Assembly: GCA_030054175.1 (NCBI GenBank) | Contig: JASGCM010000021.1 | Coordinates: forward strand, 1 to 61,541 | Source: Alphaproteobacteria bacterium | GTDB taxonomy: Bacteria; Pseudomonadota; Gammaproteobacteria; Burkholderiales; Burkholderiaceae_C | Length of the DNA stretch: 61,541 bases | Reading direction: 5' to 3' | Shown: positions 1-8,663 of the stretch, piece by piece | Numbering within the stretch: the first letter of the stretch is position 1 | Layout: each line of letters starts with the position of its first letter | Program-made: the position numbers and the translations under genes | The notes under the pieces: model-generated | What the model was told of the DNA's origin: nothing | Database searches by the model: none | Seen by the model: only the letters and a program-made list of their open reading frames with translations

Positions 1-51
1 TTTCAACGTGTAAAGCTCGGAAATTGGCTCAGATTTGGTTGTGATTCAACA
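1..51. mobile_element. Insertion-sequence end (IS21-like), cut by the window edge
   Basis: Reverse-complemented, these bases match the right edge of the window (61488-61541): both begin TGTTGA-T/A-TCA and share CCAAA-(T)CTGAGCCA and CACGTTGAA in the same order. That is what the two inverted ends of one IS type look like. Multiple short GGCTCA-type repeats at the termini remind me of IS21-family ends, but no transposase is visible, so the family is a guess. The element ends at base 51 and interrupts a SIR2 gene. Confidence 0.6.
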
Positions 52-686
52 AACATGACACGATTCCCGCAAGATGGACACGACTTTGGAAACTTCATGG
101 TTCAATCAATTGGGAGAAGAGCGAAGAAACGGTGAATGGAAACAAAATCACTCGCGTTGTCCGCGTCACACGCGAGGCAGAGACCGGCAAAGTAATGATT
201 TTCCCGTCTCATCTCAAATTTGATCAAAGTCGCCGGATGCCATATCTTGCGATGCTGGATCGCCTCCGGGCATTCTTCCAAGGAAAGGATGCCCCGAGAC
301 TCGTCGTGTGCGGATACTCGTTCTTGGATGATCATCTCAATGAAGTTCTGCTCGATGGGCTCCGGGGGAATCGAAATGCTCAATGCTTTGCGTTGATGTT
401 TTCAGGTCTTAACCAACATCCTCGGGTTGTTGAATACGCACAAAGGCAGAGCAACCTCACAGTGCTTGCCTGGGATGGTGCCGTTGTTGGCACTCGTGTT
501 GGCGGTTACCGGGCAGGTACTGCCGGTGGCCAGGAACACGCGCCTTGGTTGCTTGAGGAAACGCAATCTGAGGGTGAATCCAAGGAGGCTTATCCGCGTA
601 GTCGTCTCGGTGATTTTCACTACTTCGGACTTTTTCTTGAGCAACTTTGCGGCGGGGGTGGGCATGACGCGCGACCAGTTATCTAA
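52..686 (+). pseudogene. SIR2-family protein, C-terminal remnant
   Basis: The open frame runs directly out of the IS end and begins mid-protein with RLWKLHGSINW, the KLHGS-type motif common in SIR2-like defence proteins, followed by LVVCGYSFLDDHLNEVL. The N-terminal NAD-binding half is missing, so the NADase should be dead unless another copy exists. The stop (684-686) lies inside the HerA gene, a 23-base overlap. A SIR2 gene followed by HerA is the arrangement of the known SIR2-HerA anti-phage system, in which SIR2 depletes NAD on infection. A GTG at 132 could restart a 184-residue fragment. Confidence 0.7.
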
Positions 687-2571
687 CACTGATCCCTCAC
701 GGCTTGGTTCCGTCGAAGATGTGAATGGCGCGAGCGTCAGCGTGAAGCTTTCAGACAGTGCGCCAGGCGGGCTGCTCTTCGTGAACGGTGAGGCCTATCG
801 GGTTGGCCAAGTTGGTGGCTTCGTTCGAATTCCCTCGGGGTACGTCGATCTGTACGGCGTAATTTCTCAGGTCGGCGCTGGCGCAGCTCCAGGGTCGCAG
901 GAACTTGCTCCTCAGTTCGGCAATCGATGGCTGAGAGTTGAACTGGTAGGGCAGGGACGGCGAGGAACGAAGTTCGAGCGCGGCATAGCTCAGTACCCTT
1001 CAATTGGAGATTCGGTGCATGTCGTCACTGAATCTGATTTGAAAACGGTCTATGCACCTGGGGATGAAGATGGGTACGTAGCAGTCGGTCGCGTAGCGAG
1101 TGCTGAATCAATCCGCGCCTACCTAGACCTCAATCGTCTGACCAGTCGCCATTCAGCCGTCGTTGGCAGTACTGGTTCTGGAAAATCAAATGCGGTAGCC
1201 AACATCTTGGGGGCCGTTTCCAACGCAGATCGTTTCAAGTCAGCTCGTGTCGTGCTATTTGATCTGCATGGCGAATATGCGAAGGCGTTCGGCGATCAAG
1301 CCCGAGTTTTCCGTGTTGGAGCAAATATAGCCGAGAGAGAACGGGAGCTTCATGTACCGTTCTGGGCGCTTACCGCTGAGGAGTTCATCTCCATTTCGAT
1401 GGGCTCGGTTACGGGTACGCCGATGGCATTGCTCCAGGAGAGGCTCTTATCCGCCAAGCGCGAATCGAAACCCGCCGGTACTGCACATGGAATGCCGGAG
1501 CTAGCAGTAACCGTTGATACACCGTTGCCGTTCTCGGTTTATCAACTCTGGCATGACCTTTACTCACTGCATTGCGCCACGCATACCGCAAGCAGTAATC
1601 AGAATCAAACAGAAGCAACAAGAGCTTACGTTGAAGAGGGCACTCCGTTAGCGAAGGCCATTGGCGACGCAGACCAACTAGTTCGGCCCCGCTTCCAGCC
1701 CGTGTCCAACGAAGCTGGGGGAATCAAGGTCTACAAGGGGCAGTACAGCGAACAATCGCGAGTACATCTTGATGTACTGGAGGGCAGACTTCGCGACCCT
1801 CGCATGCAGTTCCTGTTCAATCCAGGGGAGTGGGCCGTTGCAAAGGATGGGACAACCACGTCCGATCTCGATGCATTGCTTTCTTCATGGATTGGTGCGG
1901 AATCCCCTGTCTCCGTCTTTGACCTTTCCGGCATTCCTGCGGCCATCGTGGACGATATGGTTGGTGCAATCCTGCGCATCCTCTACGACGCGGTATTCTG
2001 GGGCCGTATGAAACAAGAAGGTGGGCGTGAGCGACCTTTGCTTCTTGTCCTTGAAGAGGCCCACGTCTACCTCGGCACACAATCAAAAAGCCGCGCGGCC
2101 ACGGCAGCTAGACGCATAGCGAAGGAAGGTCGTAAGTATGGTGTGGGACTAATGTTGGTAAGTCAGCGCCCATCCGAGGTTGATTCGACGATCTTGTCCC
2201 AGTGTGGAACCATTGTGGCGCTACGCTTGACGAACGATTCAGACCGTGGCCAAGTAGCGTCCTGTGCGTCTGACAACCTCAAGGGTCTTTTTTCGATGTT
2301 GCCTGTGTTACGTACGGGAGAAGCGCTAATCGTTGGGGAGGCAGTCAATATGCCGATTCGCGCAATCATTGATCGCCCGCCGGAAGGGCGCCGACCCGAT
2401 AGTGATGATCCCGTCGTTGTAGTGCCCAAGGGGGCTGATGGAAAGCGTTTGCGCAGCGGGGGATGGACGGAACCCGTTTTAAACGAAGACTACAGGCCAC
2501 TCGTGGAGGCTTGGCGAAGACAAGATCCAACAGCCGATGTCGCCAAAACAGCCACAAATCAGCCTGTTTAG
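664..2571 (+). CDS. HerA-type ATPase (DUF87), SIR2-HerA system partner
   Basis: This 635-residue P-loop ATPase has Walker A GSTGSGKS near residues 167-174 and Walker B LLLVLEEAH near residues 460-468. Further on come the SQRPSEVDSTILSQC and AEALIVG-like segments typical of HerA/FtsK-like hexameric translocases. An N-terminal HAS-barrel-like region precedes the ATPase. I chose the ATG at 664, after a G-rich stretch, because residues encoded upstream in this frame overlap SIR2 and look non-protein-like. In known systems HerA assembles with SIR2 to form an NAD-depleting defence complex. Here the ATPase looks complete while its partner is truncated, so the system is probably inactive. Confidence 0.85.
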   Translation: MTRDQLSNTDPSRLGSVEDVNGASVSVKLSDSAPGGLLFVNGEAYRVGQVGGFVRIPSGYVDLYGVISQVGAGAAPGSQELAPQFGNRWLRVELVGQGRRGTKFERGIAQYPSIGDSVHVVTESDLKTVYAPGDEDGYVAVGRVASAESIRAYLDLNRLTSRHSAVVGSTGSGKSNAVANILGAVSNADRFKSARVVLFDLHGEYAKAFGDQARVFRVGANIAERERELHVPFWALTAEEFISISMGSVTGTPMALLQERLLSAKRESKPAGTAHGMPELAVTVDTPLPFSVYQLWHDLYSLHCATHTASSNQNQTEATRAYVEEGTPLAKAIGDADQLVRPRFQPVSNEAGGIKVYKGQYSEQSRVHLDVLEGRLRDPRMQFLFNPGEWAVAKDGTTTSDLDALLSSWIGAESPVSVFDLSGIPAAIVDDMVGAILRILYDAVFWGRMKQEGGRERPLLLVLEEAHVYLGTQSKSRAATAARRIAKEGRKYGVGLMLVSQRPSEVDSTILSQCGTIVALRLTNDSDRGQVASCASDNLKGLFSMLPVLRTGEALIVGEAVNMPIRAIIDRPPEGRRPDSDDPVVVVPKGADGKRLRSGGWTEPVLNEDYRPLVEAWRRQDPTADVAKTATNQPV

Positions 2572-2596
2572 GTATCTCAAAGAGAGAAAGACAATT

Positions 2597-2806
2597 ATGG
2601 AACGAACACCAGTTAGCTCAAGCAATATCGCTGCGATCGGCTATGAACCGGAGAGCGGAGTGCTTGAGGTCGAGTTCATCAACGGGGCCGTGTACTCCTA
2701 CTCCGGAGTTCCGCTTGGCGAATATGAGGGGCTAATGAGTTCAGACTCGAAGGGCAAGTATTTGCACGCGAACATCAAGGGACGCTACCCGTATTCGAAG
2801 TTGTGA
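2597..2806 (+). CDS. KTSC domain protein
   Basis: This 69-residue protein reads as a complete KTSC domain: it has the pattern SSNIAAIGY, EVEFINGAVYSYSGVP and a C-terminal KGKYLHANIKGRY. KTSC domains are small and predicted to bind nucleic acid or act with lysyl-tRNA synthetase-like or defence proteins; no activity is established. It begins 25 bases after the HerA stop and is probably co-transcribed with it. The ATG at 2597 starts the conserved domain exactly. Confidence 0.75.
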   Translation: MERTPVSSSNIAAIGYEPESGVLEVEFINGAVYSYSGVPLGEYEGLMSSDSKGKYLHANIKGRYPYSKL

Positions 2807-2990
2807 GAGGTACCGCTCACACATACATCGACTGGCCTTTGCTGTGCCTGTTCTGCACGTCGAACTACCTATGTGTGGATTTTGGCATTCCCCTATGGGA
2901 TCAAGCTTTCGATTGCACTTAAAAGTGCTAGATCTTAGATCTCGAATTAAACGCGCATGACTTTGGGCAGAGCTTCGTTAGATTTTTGGG

Positions 2991-3117
2991 GTGACTTCAC
3001 TGCCTCCGATTATCAAAGTCGGCCCTTGGCTCTTTCTGTATGTAGTGCTTACCTTGCATGACAAGGACAGAGGCACGAAGCAGAATTAGGGGCCTTGGTG
3101 TCGCCCAGTGAAGTCAC
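2991..3117. repeat. 12-bp perfect inverted repeat in a 435-bp gene-free stretch
   Basis: Between the KTSC gene and the exonuclease (2807-3241) I see no gene. The stretch contains GTGACTTCACTG at 2991-3002 and its exact reverse complement CAGTGAAGTCAC at 3106-3117, enclosing 103 bases. The 127-bp unit could be a small non-autonomous element or a paired operator. I see no target-site duplication next to the arms. Confidence 0.5.
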
Positions 3118-3241
3118 ATGTCAATGTTAATCCTAATTTGAATCATCGCTGAAACCGCAAGCTGAGGGCAGGGTAGACTGCTGTATTTTGAGCGTCATTT
3201 CGTGGTGATATTCGGTCTTTAGGATCAAGCCACATTGTTTG

Positions 3242-3856
3242 TCAAAGGTTTTTAATCTGTGACACGCATCCTTCAAGGGTGCGCTGGCGATCTAGGATGG
3301 CAAAAAACAGTCGCAGCGTATTAAACGCATCGACATCAGCGCGGTGGGCTTTGCCCACGAACTGAAGCTTGTAGCGCGCCATGGCCTTGGACAAGCCGCC
3401 ATGCTGAACTGTGGCAGTGCGCGTTCGAGCCAATGACAGCAATGTGGTCCAAGTCTTTACATCAATCCAGCGACGGCCGAAATGATGAAACTCGATCTGC
3501 GCTTGAGCAAATGTCCGTAGCAGGTCGGCGGAGTCCCCTCCACCCCAAGTGACTGGATTGACGAATACCTCTTGCTCACGCAGTAGGTCTCCAAGCTCTC
3601 GCGCACATTGCGCTAGGGCCACGCCTGCACTGCAGTCTTCATTGGTGATGCCCGTGAGTTGTGTAATGAACTCGCTGATGGGCTCATCCACTTGCAGATT
3701 CCATCGCCGGACAATGTACTGTTGCTGGTTTTGCGAAGCACTACCGATGGCAATGCCGACTTGGATGATGGCCCCGCTGGGCTGGTTGTATTCAAGGTCC
3801 AACGCCACGTAACGCTGGTTGTCCTCCATGGTGGCGCTGTGACTTTGATCGTTCAT
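3242..3856 (-). CDS. DnaQ-like DEDDh 3'-5' exonuclease
   Basis: The 204-residue protein has the three Exo motifs of the DEDD superfamily. Exo I is ALDLEYN (Asp-x-Glu) near residue 18, a central Asp lies in GGGDSADLLRTF, and Exo III is HRADVDAFNTLRL with His and Asp five residues apart, making it DEDDh type. Family members remove 3' nucleotides from DNA or RNA using two metal ions. The ATG at 3856 follows GGAG about eight bases upstream. It stands alone, divergent from the Fic gene. Whether it serves repair, RNA turnover or defence cannot be told. Confidence 0.75.
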   Translation of the reverse strand: MNDQSHSATMEDNQRYVALDLEYNQPSGAIIQVGIAIGSASQNQQQYIVRRWNLQVDEPISEFITQLTGITNEDCSAGVALAQCARELGDLLREQEVFVNPVTWGGGDSADLLRTFAQAQIEFHHFGRRWIDVKTWTTLLSLARTRTATVQHGGLSKAMARYKLQFVGKAHRADVDAFNTLRLFFAILDRQRTLEGCVSQIKNL

Positions 3857-4073
3857 TTTGGTCTCCGGTGATAGTTAGTCCATATTGCCATTAAGTGTGG
3901 AAAGAGTCCGATTTAGGCGGGGTGTTGAAGATGCACTTAGCCAGACGACTTGTGGATGTGGGTTCAAATCCAGAAGACGATTTGCAGCTTAGGTGATACA
4001 GAATTGCCCACAATGATCGGCAAAGAGGAGGATGGTCATTTCCCCATTTGTGCTTTGTTGAGTTAATTTACTC

Positions 4074-4149
4074 AGTCATTGACCGTGCATCGAGGACTGA
4101 TTGCGGTGAATATTTAACTTATTTCCCGTAAAAAATGCGGTCAATGACT
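4074..4149. promoter_or_regulatory. Perfect 12-bp inverted repeat upstream of the Fic gene
   Basis: AGTCATTGACCG at 4074-4085 is repeated as its exact reverse complement CGGTCAATGACT at 4138-4149, ending 19 bases before the first possible Fic start. The 312-bp gap between the divergent exonuclease and Fic genes holds nothing else I can name. Position suggests a paired operator or a cis hairpin controlling Fic expression; the Fic protein carries its own C-terminal winged-helix-like segment that could bind it. This role is inference. Confidence 0.45.
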
Positions 4150-4168
4150 TGTTTTTGCGGGGAATTGG

Positions 4169-5299
4169 GTGTTTAATTGCCGCATGAATAGCGGAGAAAA
4201 ACTCTACATCTGGCAGGCCGACAGCTGGCCCAACTGGCGGTACGACTTGTCAAGTCTGGCCGGGCTGTTGGCGCATGTCAGTCGTTCTCAAGGTGTATTG
4301 CTGGGTCGTTTGGCAGACGTAGGGCTGGCATTACGCGACCAGGCCAGTCTTGCTGCGTTGACAGAAGATGTGGTCAAGACCAGTGAAATCGAAGGCGAGG
4401 TGCTCAATGTCGAATCTGTGCGTTCGTCCATCGCACGCCGTCTGGGCGTGGACATTGGCGCAGTTACACCGGTGGATCGGCATATCGAAGGCGTGGTTGA
4501 GATGGTGCTTGACGCCACCACACGCAGCTACGAATCGCTGACTTCTGATCGACTGTTCGGTTGGCATGCGGCACTGTTTCCCACCGGGTACTCCGGCATG
4601 AGCAAAATCGCGGTCGGCCAGTGGCGTGATGATGCAGATGGGCCAATGCAAGTTGTCTCTGGCCCGGCGGGGCGGCGCAAGGTCCACTTTCAGGCACCAC
4701 CCGCGAAGGGTCTGCCTGTCGAAATGACGCGCTTTCTCGCCTGGGCAAATGAGGAAACGGGTGAGCCGCTGCTCATCAAGGCGGGCCTGGCGCACCTGTG
4801 GTTCGTGACCCTGCATCCATTTGACGATGGCAATGGTCGTATCGCCCGAGCGGTGGGAGACTTGTTCCTTGCACGCGCCGATGGCAGTCCGCAACGTTTT
4901 TACAGCCTATCGGCACAAATCCAACGGGATCGTCGGGACTACTACGATGTGCTCGAACGCACACAAAAAGGCACACTTGATGTCACCGGTTGGCTGTCGT
5001 GGTTCCTTGGCACATTGGCGCGCGCTCTGGACAGTGCGCAAACCACATTGGATGCAGTGCTGGTCAAGGCGCGCTTCTGGCAACGGTGGGCAGGCACGCC
5101 ACTGAACGAGCGGCAGGTGAAACTGATCAACCGTTTGCTCGATGGATTCGAAGGCAAACTCACCAGCAGCAAGTGGGCTGCCATCGCCAAATGCTCGCCC
5201 GACTCCGCATTGCGCGACATCACTCTGTTGCTGGAGCTGGGGGTGCTCAAGAAAGCGCCTGGTGGCGGGCGCAGCACGAGCTATGAGCTGTCAAATTGA
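4169..5299 (+). CDS. Fic family protein (DUF4172-type N-terminus)
   Basis: The 376-residue protein contains the Fic catalytic loop HPFDDGNGRIAR near residues 216-227. The invariant His transfers AMP or another nucleotide from a nucleotide donor to a target hydroxyl. Upstream, KTSEIEGE near residues 70-77 is the inhibitory [S/T]xxxE[G/N] helix of class II Fic proteins, so the enzyme is probably self-inhibited. The C-terminal 80 residues look like a winged helix (SSKWAAIAKCSPDSALRDI). The start is either GTG at 4169, which has GGGGAA about five bases upstream, or ATG at 4184 (MNSGEKLYIW), which better fits the usual N-terminus. Such Fic proteins are often autoregulated toxins or regulators. Confidence 0.88.
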   Translation: MFNCRMNSGEKLYIWQADSWPNWRYDLSSLAGLLAHVSRSQGVLLGRLADVGLALRDQASLAALTEDVVKTSEIEGEVLNVESVRSSIARRLGVDIGAVTPVDRHIEGVVEMVLDATTRSYESLTSDRLFGWHAALFPTGYSGMSKIAVGQWRDDADGPMQVVSGPAGRRKVHFQAPPAKGLPVEMTRFLAWANEETGEPLLIKAGLAHLWFVTLHPFDDGNGRIARAVGDLFLARADGSPQRFYSLSAQIQRDRRDYYDVLERTQKGTLDVTGWLSWFLGTLARALDSAQTTLDAVLVKARFWQRWAGTPLNERQVKLINRLLDGFEGKLTSSKWAAIAKCSPDSALRDITLLLELGVLKKAPGGGRSTSYELSN

Positions 5300-5370
5300 A
5301 TTCGGCCGAATCGGCAAAACGACATCCACATGGCCGAGGGGACATCTGATTCGGATGTGTGGACGTCGGT

Positions 5371-6009
5371 TCAATTCCTAATGCCGGATTTGAAGTTATG
5401 AAAGAGAAGTGCATTGACTCTGCGGCGTGTGACCATGTCGCCGAAGTTGTCGACCGCCCGTAGAAGTGCGGGGCGATTGAGGTGGCGTAACTTGCTGCTT
5501 GCCTGATCCAATACAGCGTTGACCAGAGCGCTTGTTTTCTCGAGGTTGTTGATCAAGTCGACAAAAAGTACTTCAGGCGTCAAATTTTCCGTGTGGTCTC
5601 CTAGTTCAATCTCGTCAGAATCGCGGGAGGTGATGTTGAGCGTCATTAGGGTTCTGAAGTCATCAATGGCTTTTTGCTGGCAGCAGGTAGGCAGACGGTC
5701 TGACAAGTGGGTGAGGTAGGTCTGGATGATGGCTTGTGATTTCTTCTCAGAAAATTTGGATCGTCGCAATCGACCAATTTTTTTGGTCGGTATTTCCATG
5801 AATGCAGTGACTGAGATGCGTTTGCTCCAGTAGCGCTCATTTTTCATCCGACGTTCAAATGCCTCGACTTCAGCAACGGGGTAGCGGATAAGTCTTCCGA
5901 CTTGAATGAAGCAGGGGCCTTTTCCGTGTTGCCGCCACAGGGCTAAGGTGCCTGTGGGAATGCCCCATCGATCAGCAAGATCTTGTGAGGACAGCGGCCG
6001 ATTAAGCAT
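5371..6009 (-). CDS. HTH (excisionase/MerR-like) protein with unknown C-terminal domain
   Basis: The first 55 or so residues form a helix-turn-helix of the HTH_17 type: SSQDLADRWGIPTGTLALWR followed by a beta-wing RLIRYPVAEVEAFE. Residues 60-212 match no family I recognise and are mostly predicted helical. The start overlaps the preceding gene by eight bases, so the two HTH proteins form one operon. With the C-terminal extension it is much longer than an excisionase, so a regulator or replication-linked role is more likely. It runs convergent to the Fic gene. Confidence 0.6.
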   Translation of the reverse strand: MLNRPLSSQDLADRWGIPTGTLALWRQHGKGPCFIQVGRLIRYPVAEVEAFERRMKNERYWSKRISVTAFMEIPTKKIGRLRRSKFSEKKSQAIIQTYLTHLSDRLPTCCQQKAIDDFRTLMTLNITSRDSDEIELGDHTENLTPEVLFVDLINNLEKTSALVNAVLDQASSKLRHLNRPALLRAVDNFGDMVTRRRVNALLFHNFKSGIRN

Positions 6010-6445
6010 CGACTGAGCAAAGGCTGTAGACGACGGTCATGACCGGGGAGCTGGGTTCCAGTGCCAGCATGGTGGCCTTGATCCGTGGTGGTGTGCAGCG
6101 CGTCAACCGATAAAGGTGATTCTGGATTTGGCCGCGTGACTTTTTGCCGCCCAGGCAGGCAGCGCGGATCTGATCGAGGTCAGCTTGGCCAGCTTGCTGG
6201 AGAAAGAGCAAAATTTCTTCGGCACCTGCGAACGCGATGTTGGTTCTGATTTGGTTCTCGTAATCCTCGATGGCCGCCAGCGGGTACTGAATCTTCTTGC
6301 TAAGCTTCAAGTACTCAGGGCCCCGGTGTGTCGAACGCCAGCGCTGTAGGGTCTTGGGACTCATGGCCCATCGCGCTGCAAGTTCGATTTCATTCAGGCT
6401 TGTACTCACGTTGCATGCTCCTTGAGATAACGGAGCTGCATTCAC
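6002..6445 (-). CDS. HTH (excisionase/MerR-like) protein
   Basis: This 147-residue protein has an N-terminal HTH_17-like domain: EIELAARWAMSPKTLQRWR near residues 19-37, then a wing LSKKIQYPLAAIEDYE. The remaining 75 residues are helical and of unknown function. It is upstream of, and overlaps, a second HTH protein of similar build (5371-6009), suggesting an ancient duplication plus different C-terminal extensions. No other gene in the operon indicates a target. Confidence 0.6.
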   Translation of the reverse strand: MNAAPLSQGACNVSTSLNEIELAARWAMSPKTLQRWRSTHRGPEYLKLSKKIQYPLAAIEDYENQIRTNIAFAGAEEILLFLQQAGQADLDQIRAACLGGKKSRGQIQNHLYRLTRCTPPRIKATMLALEPSSPVMTVVYSLCSVDA

Positions 6446-7152
6446 GCGTACTTCTCCCCAGAAGTCCAGCGGTTATGATCTACTACCGCTCATTCGCTAC
6501 CACGCACGCTTGAGTACGAAGAGAGAATTTTCTAGTGGTCAACCATCCACCACCAATACACAATCCCCAACTCGTCTGAGTTGGGGATTTTTTTCGTCCG
6601 TTGGCGCGTGTTGCCCCGTGTTGTTGCGGGTTCATGCGGAAACTTGTGGACCTCGCCCACAGCACCACCAGGCCGGTTCAGCGCCTTGTTCTCTCTCATT
6701 TGGCCATTTCTCTCTGGATTCCTCGCGCCGGGAAATGGGCCGAAGTCCACAAGACCCTCCGGCCGGGGCCAAGCAGATCAACAACTTACAAGTGGACGAT
6801 TCGATCGGTTTCTTTCCAGCATTGGTTGGCGAGAGGACATCACAACCAGAACGATGAGTTGCGATCCAATATCGTCTATTGCTTATCTTCTGAGCAGTCA
6901 ACTCAACATCTAGGCTGCTGGTAAGGGCGTAGTCGGCGGACATCAACGATGGGAGGTACGAGAGTAGAAATGTTTGCAGCGTTACACGATACGGAGTGCC
7001 GCCGATCGTCAAGTACAAGAGTGAATTCTCATAAAATCTTGACTGTTTTAGGATAAGCTAGAGGGCACAGTGTGGTGTCTCTGGATGCGCTTATCTGAAT
7101 GGTTTGAAGCATGGCTCAAATGTAGCCCATGTGACTCGGAGCTCAATTAAAC
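6446..7152. other. 707-bp stretch without a recognisable gene
   Basis: I find no convincing coding frame here on either strand. The stretch contains a strong plus-strand terminator (6563-6595) with no plus-strand gene ahead of it. Just before that terminator is the sequence CCACCACCAATA, which also occurs before a similar terminator at 58672. From about 6950 the DNA becomes AT-richer toward the next cassette and probably contains its promoter. Confidence 0.5.
6563..6595 (+). terminator. Rho-independent terminator
   Basis: A perfect 12-bp stem (AATCCCCAACTC / GAGTTGGGGATT) with a GTCT loop is followed by seven T. It is well formed but follows no visible plus-strand gene, which hints at an unrecognised RNA gene or a leftover 3' end of one. 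Confidence 0.8.
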
Positions 7153-7944
7153 ATGCCCAATCCTGATAACTATGAAAAAGTCTGCTACGCGAAGCCATTT
7201 TTGAAAGAGGTCATCGCTAGAGTTGATTTTCCAGAGCCAGTGGCCATGCTCTCTAAAGCATTGCCGGCAAAATTTTCAAAATCAATCCTTTCCCGTTTTC
7301 CAATTTCTGAGCCTCAGCAGGTGCAGGCTCAAGAGTTGCAGTTCTCAGCTACAGGGGCAATCTCTACAAATACACGTGAAGAGAAGCATTGGACCTATTA
7401 TGGAAAAGAGCGTGAGAAGACTTTGACACTCGCGCCTCAACATGTTGTTCAAACATCCAGGGCATACACAACATTTGAGGCGTTTACCGATGATTTTCTT
7501 GAGGTTATTGAGGCTATTTCCAAAATTGACAGCGAACTAGCGGCTAATAGGGTAGGTTTGCGTTACATCAATGTTATTGAGATTGATAGTGGTGATCCAC
7601 TTGAATGGTCTGATTATATAGATGGTGCGATGCTGGGAAATATAAATCTGAATAATCAAAAATCCAATATTTCCAGAGCTTTTAACGTGCTTGAGTACAA
7701 TTACGGAAATATAAATTTAAAATATCAATTTGGTGTTGCAAATCCGGATTACCCGGCGATAGTGAGGCGAAAGCAGTTTATTTTAGATCTTGATGCGTTT
7801 GCTGTGGGTGCATACGAATTGTCGGAAATAAAGAACGTTGTGAATAACTCTCATGCTCTTATCCAAGATTTCTTTGAGGCAAGTCTGAAGGAGAAGGCAA
7901 GGAAGCTTATGGGGCGAAAGAAAAATGAGCGAAAGCCAAAATAA
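7153..7944 (+). CDS. TIGR04255-like family protein
   Basis: The 263-residue protein opens with KVCYAKPFLKEVIARVDFP, the N-terminal signature I associate with the TIGR04255 family, and has an internal VGLRYINVIEI typical of it. Family function is unknown to me. By eye the gene is much AT-richer than everything around it (many AAA, ATA and ATT codons), indicating recent acquisition. It leads three overlapping genes (7153-8663), so the cassette likely works as a unit. Confidence 0.7.
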   Translation: MPNPDNYEKVCYAKPFLKEVIARVDFPEPVAMLSKALPAKFSKSILSRFPISEPQQVQAQELQFSATGAISTNTREEKHWTYYGKEREKTLTLAPQHVVQTSRAYTTFEAFTDDFLEVIEAISKIDSELAANRVGLRYINVIEIDSGDPLEWSDYIDGAMLGNINLNNQKSNISRAFNVLEYNYGNINLKYQFGVANPDYPAIVRRKQFILDLDAFAVGAYELSEIKNVVNNSHALIQDFFEASLKEKARKLMGRKKNERKPK

Positions 7945-8122
7945 TATATTCGATGCGACCTATGTTGGAAAGAGTCAAGTGACCGTAGGAGATGAGCAAA
8001 AAAAATCAGGAATTAAGCAATTCTTGAAGAACCCAATTGCCGTCGAAGATGTCAAGCAGTACGGTACTTCAAAGCCATCGCGTACCGTTATTCGTGCATC
8101 GCTTCAAAATGGTAAAAGTTGA
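7925..8122 (+). CDS. Small hypothetical protein in the TIGR04255 cassette
   Basis: This is a 65-residue protein that I do not recognise. It overlaps the end of the TIGR04255-like gene by 20 bases and the start of the next by 14, which argues for translational coupling. It is polar and lysine-rich with no hydrophobic segment, so it is probably soluble. It could bridge the flanking proteins, but nothing in the sequence proves this. Confidence 0.6.
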   Translation: MSESQNNIFDATYVGKSQVTVGDEQKKSGIKQFLKNPIAVEDVKQYGTSKPSRTVIRASLQNGKS

Positions 8123-8663
8123 AAAAATACCAGTCGGCAGAATTGCTCAAGGCGACATAATTCGCGATATCGAGCATATTGAGTACGCCGTTATTAAGGG
8201 CGGCACTGTGGAGCTGTCGAAAATCAACTTCCCGTTGGGGATTGTTCTTACCCAGGATTGTGATTTAGAACAGGATCATTCATTTAGGTCGGCTGAAGAG
8301 CAGAAATCTACGCAAGATAAATATCTGCTCTCTGTATTGGTTGCGCCGCTCTACAACGTTGAACAAGTCTATCGAGGTGAGCACCTTCAAGATTTGGGTC
8401 TAACTATGGCCAGTATTAATAAAAATAAAACAGCTGGTCAGAATCTACGCAATAACGAAACTCCTAGATTTCATTATTTGGAATTCCCTGATGAAGTGCC
8501 TGTTGCGCCGGCCGTAATTGATTTTAAGCACTATTTTTCATGCAATGTAGAATATCTAAAAAATCACAAATCTTTGAACTTTGTTTGCCAGCTTTCAGAT
8601 TTGTATAGGGAGGATGTTTCGCATAGGTTCTCCAGTTTCCTGTCACGAATTGGATTGCCATGA
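8109..8663 (+). CDS. Hypothetical protein of the TIGR04255 cassette (LTQDCDLEQD motif)
   Basis: The 184-residue protein contains GIVLTQDCDLEQDHS near residues 47-61, a striking acidic/Cys motif that could bind metal or be an active site, and a late PRFHYLEFPDE segment. I cannot assign a family. The ATG at 8109 overlaps the preceding gene and removes a poorly coding extension. AT-rich composition matches the other two cassette genes. The cassette sits between regulators and a recombinase, a place where cargo or defence genes are common. Confidence 0.65.
   Translation: MVKVEKIPVGRIAQGDIIRDIEHIEYAVIKGGTVELSKINFPLGIVLTQDCDLEQDHSFRSAEEQKSTQDKYLLSVLVAPLYNVEQVYRGEHLQDLGLTMASINKNKTAGQNLRNNETPRFHYLEFPDEVPVAPAVIDFKHYFSCNVEYLKNHKSLNFVCQLSDLYREDVSHRFSSFLSRIGLP

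Noticed and set aside
3954..3982. Possible tRNA gene (GGTTCAAATCC T-loop)
   Set aside because: The T-stem does not pair and no acceptor or anticodon arm is present. The same holds for 5353-5391.
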